This document shows positions 6,363 through 7,409 of a stretch of 7,409 nt of DNA, one piece after another. A program made the position numbers and the translations under genes. The notes under the pieces were generated by a model, which had not been told where the DNA came from, ran no database searches, and saw only the letters and a program-made list of their open reading frames with translations. Source of the DNA: an uncultured Bacilli bacterium (GTDB lineage Bacteria; Bacillota_I; Bacilli_A; RF39; UBA660); the NCBI GenBank assembly GCA_934090595.1, contig CAKOJO010000057.1:1-7409 (forward strand), in the 5' to 3' direction. Each line of letters begins with the position of its first letter. Positions within the stretch are counted from its first letter, which is position 1.

Positions 6363-6764
6363 CTATTTTTTCTTTTTCTTAGATTTTGTTTGTTTCTTCT
6401 TTTTATCTCTTTTACTGTTATTGGCAGATATTACATTATTTTTATAAGTACTTTCTAACTCAGTAATTCTTTGCTTTTCAATTTCCTCATACTTTTCTCT
6501 AACTTCTTTTTCAATTCTAGAATTTAATTCATCAATATTATCAGAATATATTTTGCAAGTCTCCATTGTCTTTTGAAATAAATCCGTAATCTTAAGTGAA
6601 GCTTCTGCTAAATTGCCCGCTTCATTTAACATTATTTTTTTATCATCGAGCTTAGCTTTCATTTCTGTTAACTCATTTTCTAAATCAACAATTCGGTTAG
6701 CTTGCTCTAACAATAACTCTAGCAATTCTTTCCTTGAAATTTTTCTAAGTTCTTTTTCATTCAT
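6363..6764 (-). CDS. Small coiled-coil protein with lysine-rich tail, function unknown
   Basis: A 133-residue protein without signal peptide or membrane segment, so probably cytoplasmic. It opens with KELRKISRKELLELLLEQ, then a heptad-like helix (about 20-46, IVDLENELTEMKAKL), a middle segment NEAGNLAEASLKITDLFQKTMETC (47-70) and a second charged helix (about 76-107, IDELNSRIEKEVREKYEEIEKQ). The last 17 residues contain 11 lysines and one arginine. It is the first gene after the operon promoter, with AAGGA at 6775-6779 ten bases before the ATG, and is 18 bases ahead of the SipA-like gene. From memory, short proteins with a similar LLELLLEQ opening accompany signal peptidase and adhesin genes in other gut Bacillota, sometimes labelled DNA repair protein without clear basis. 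A membrane- or nucleic-acid-binding scaffold is possible; nothing in the sequence proves a function. Confidence 0.75.
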   Translation of the reverse strand: MNEKELRKISRKELLELLLEQANRIVDLENELTEMKAKLDDKKIMLNEAGNLAEASLKITDLFQKTMETCKIYSDNIDELNSRIEKEVREKYEEIEKQRITELESTYKNNVISANNSKRDKKKKQTKSKKKKK

Positions 6765-6790
6765 TCCATATCTGTCCTTACAAGTTTAAT

Positions 6791-6819
6791 ATGATACAAT
6801 CAGAAATTTGATTTGTCAA
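6791..6819 (-). promoter_or_regulatory. Main promoter of the pilus operon
   Basis: On the minus strand a perfect -35 TTGACA (6814-6819), a 17-base spacer and a -10 TATCAT (6791-6796) match a vegetative sigma-A promoter. Transcription would start near 6783-6785, giving a leader of about 20 bases that contains the ribosome binding site at 6775-6779. The DNA upstream is A/T-tract rich and could act as an UP element. No clear operator repeat overlaps it. Confidence 0.8.
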
Positions 6820-6913
6820 TAATTTGAAAATACAATTTTAAAATTTTTTAAATTTCATAAATGGTATATAAAAAATAAACTCAAAATCGATAATTTTTTA
6901 AATTAATTTTTAA

Positions 6914-6942
6914 TTTACTTATTCTCTCTTTCATGGTATATT
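6914..6942 (+). promoter_or_regulatory. Promoter of the divergent membrane-protein gene
   Basis: A -35 like TTTACT (6914-6919), a 17-base spacer and an extended -10 TGG-TATATT (-10 hexamer 6937-6942) precede the plus-strand gene. Transcription would start near 6949, about 20 bases before the ATG, leaving no room for a riboswitch from this start. A second TGGTATATA at 6862-6870 has no good -35. Confidence 0.5.
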
Positions 6943-6968
6943 TAACTAAAGAATAAAGGTGGTAATTT

Positions 6969-7409
6969 ATGAAGAAAAAAAACATCTCATACTTATTAGT
7001 ACTAAGTTTTTTAATGCTACTATGCTTAATATTTAGTAATAAAGAAGTTTATATAGCAAAAAATCTAATAATAAATTTATCAATCGTAATATACCCAATA
7101 ACCTTTTTAATAACTGGATTAATAACTAAAGAAGGTGGAATAAAAGAAAGTAAAAAATCTCTAAAACTAACATTTCTTATAATCTTAATCTTCTACTTAA
7201 TTACCTCTATCTTATGCACTATTAATAGTACAACAAATAGTAATGATATAAGCACTAGTTTAAGAGAAGTGTTTACTCCAAATTATTTTAACGTATACGA
7301 TTTAACAATTTACTATCCAAATTTAATAAACTTATTTACAATGCTTATTGTATTTTATTTAAGTCATAACATTTTCATAATCCTATACGATATTTGTAAA
7401 AACTATGTC
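6969..7409 (+). CDS. Membrane protein, possibly VUT/YhhQ-like queuosine-precursor transporter, cut by the right edge
   Basis: An open frame of 147 codons runs off the window. The ATG has an excellent AAAGGTGG ribosome binding site (6955-6962) six bases upstream. The protein is very hydrophobic, with membrane segments near 8-22, 33-52, 66-85 and 119-141. The segment IVIYPITFLITGLITKEGGIKESKK (39-63) resembles the conserved YPxTFLITDxIxExxGKKEA stretch of the VUT family (YhhQ, uptake of queuosine precursors). The family's Asp after FLIT is Gly50 here, and the loop is polar and Asn/Ser/Thr-rich (86-97). The match is therefore distant and the substrate unproven. It is transcribed away from the pilus operon, and no functional link to it is evident. 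Confidence 0.55.
   Translation, partial: MKKKNISYLLVLSFLMLLCLIFSNKEVYIAKNLIINLSIVIYPITFLITGLITKEGGIKESKKSLKLTFLIILIFYLITSILCTINSTTNSNDISTSLREVFTPNYFNVYDLTIYYPNLINLFTMLIVFYLSHNIFIILYDICKNYV

Noticed and set aside
6214..6447. Plus-strand open frame of 77 codons spanning the junction of the SipA-like and coiled-coil genes
   Set aside because: It crosses two real minus-strand genes, and its Phe/Leu-rich end is simply the complement of the lysine-rich tail.
152..6764. Possible alternative genetic code (UGA as Trp), because no gene ends in TGA
   Set aside because: The tryptophan codons checked are TGG, no in-frame TGA is needed to keep genes open, and TAA/TAG preference is expected in AT-rich DNA.
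6943..6968. preQ1 riboswitch ahead of the VUT-like gene
   Set aside because: The leader from the predicted start is only about 20 bases and contains just the ribosome binding site; no preQ1-I-like stem or C-rich stretch is visible.

Overview
The window is a strongly AT-rich stretch with short intergenic gaps, AGGAGG-like ribosome binding sites and LPXTG sorting signals. This points to a low-GC Gram-positive bacterium (Bacillota), possibly a gut-type member of the Bacilli or Clostridia; I cannot place it more precisely. The tryptophan codons I checked are TGG and none of the seven complete genes ends in TGA, so there is no sign of a recoded UGA.

Almost the whole window (about 132-6819) is one minus-strand operon for a sortase-assembled pilus. 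It starts at a clear promoter (6791-6819, TTGACA-17-TATCAT) and ends at a hairpin terminator (121-151). In transcription order it encodes: a small coiled-coil protein with a lysine-rich tail; a signal-peptidase-like membrane protein that appears to lack both catalytic residues (a SipA-like pilus assembly factor); a large von Willebrand A adhesin ending in LPETG (probable pilus tip); the major pilin ending in LPTTG (shaft); a class C sortase (polymerase); a minor pilin with a WIYDIYSIPK pilin motif and LPQTG (probable base); and a second, short sortase whose start overlaps the minor pilin gene by 17 bases (probable wall-anchoring enzyme). The content and order resemble the streptococcal FCT pilus loci (tip, SipA, backbone, SrtC, base), with an added coiled-coil gene and a second sortase.

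A perfect 12-bp inverted repeat lies between the major pilin and the class C sortase. It has no U-tract, so it fits an mRNA-stabilising or partially attenuating hairpin that would keep shaft protein above the enzymes encoded downstream.

On the right flank, a divergent plus-strand gene (6969 to the window edge) encodes a membrane protein with distant similarity to the VUT/YhhQ family of queuosine-precursor transporters. On the left flank, past the terminator, a promoter and ribosome binding site precede the first six codons of another minus-strand gene cut by the window edge. No RNA genes, mobile elements or CRISPR arrays are visible, and there is no gene-free stretch longer than 300 bases.
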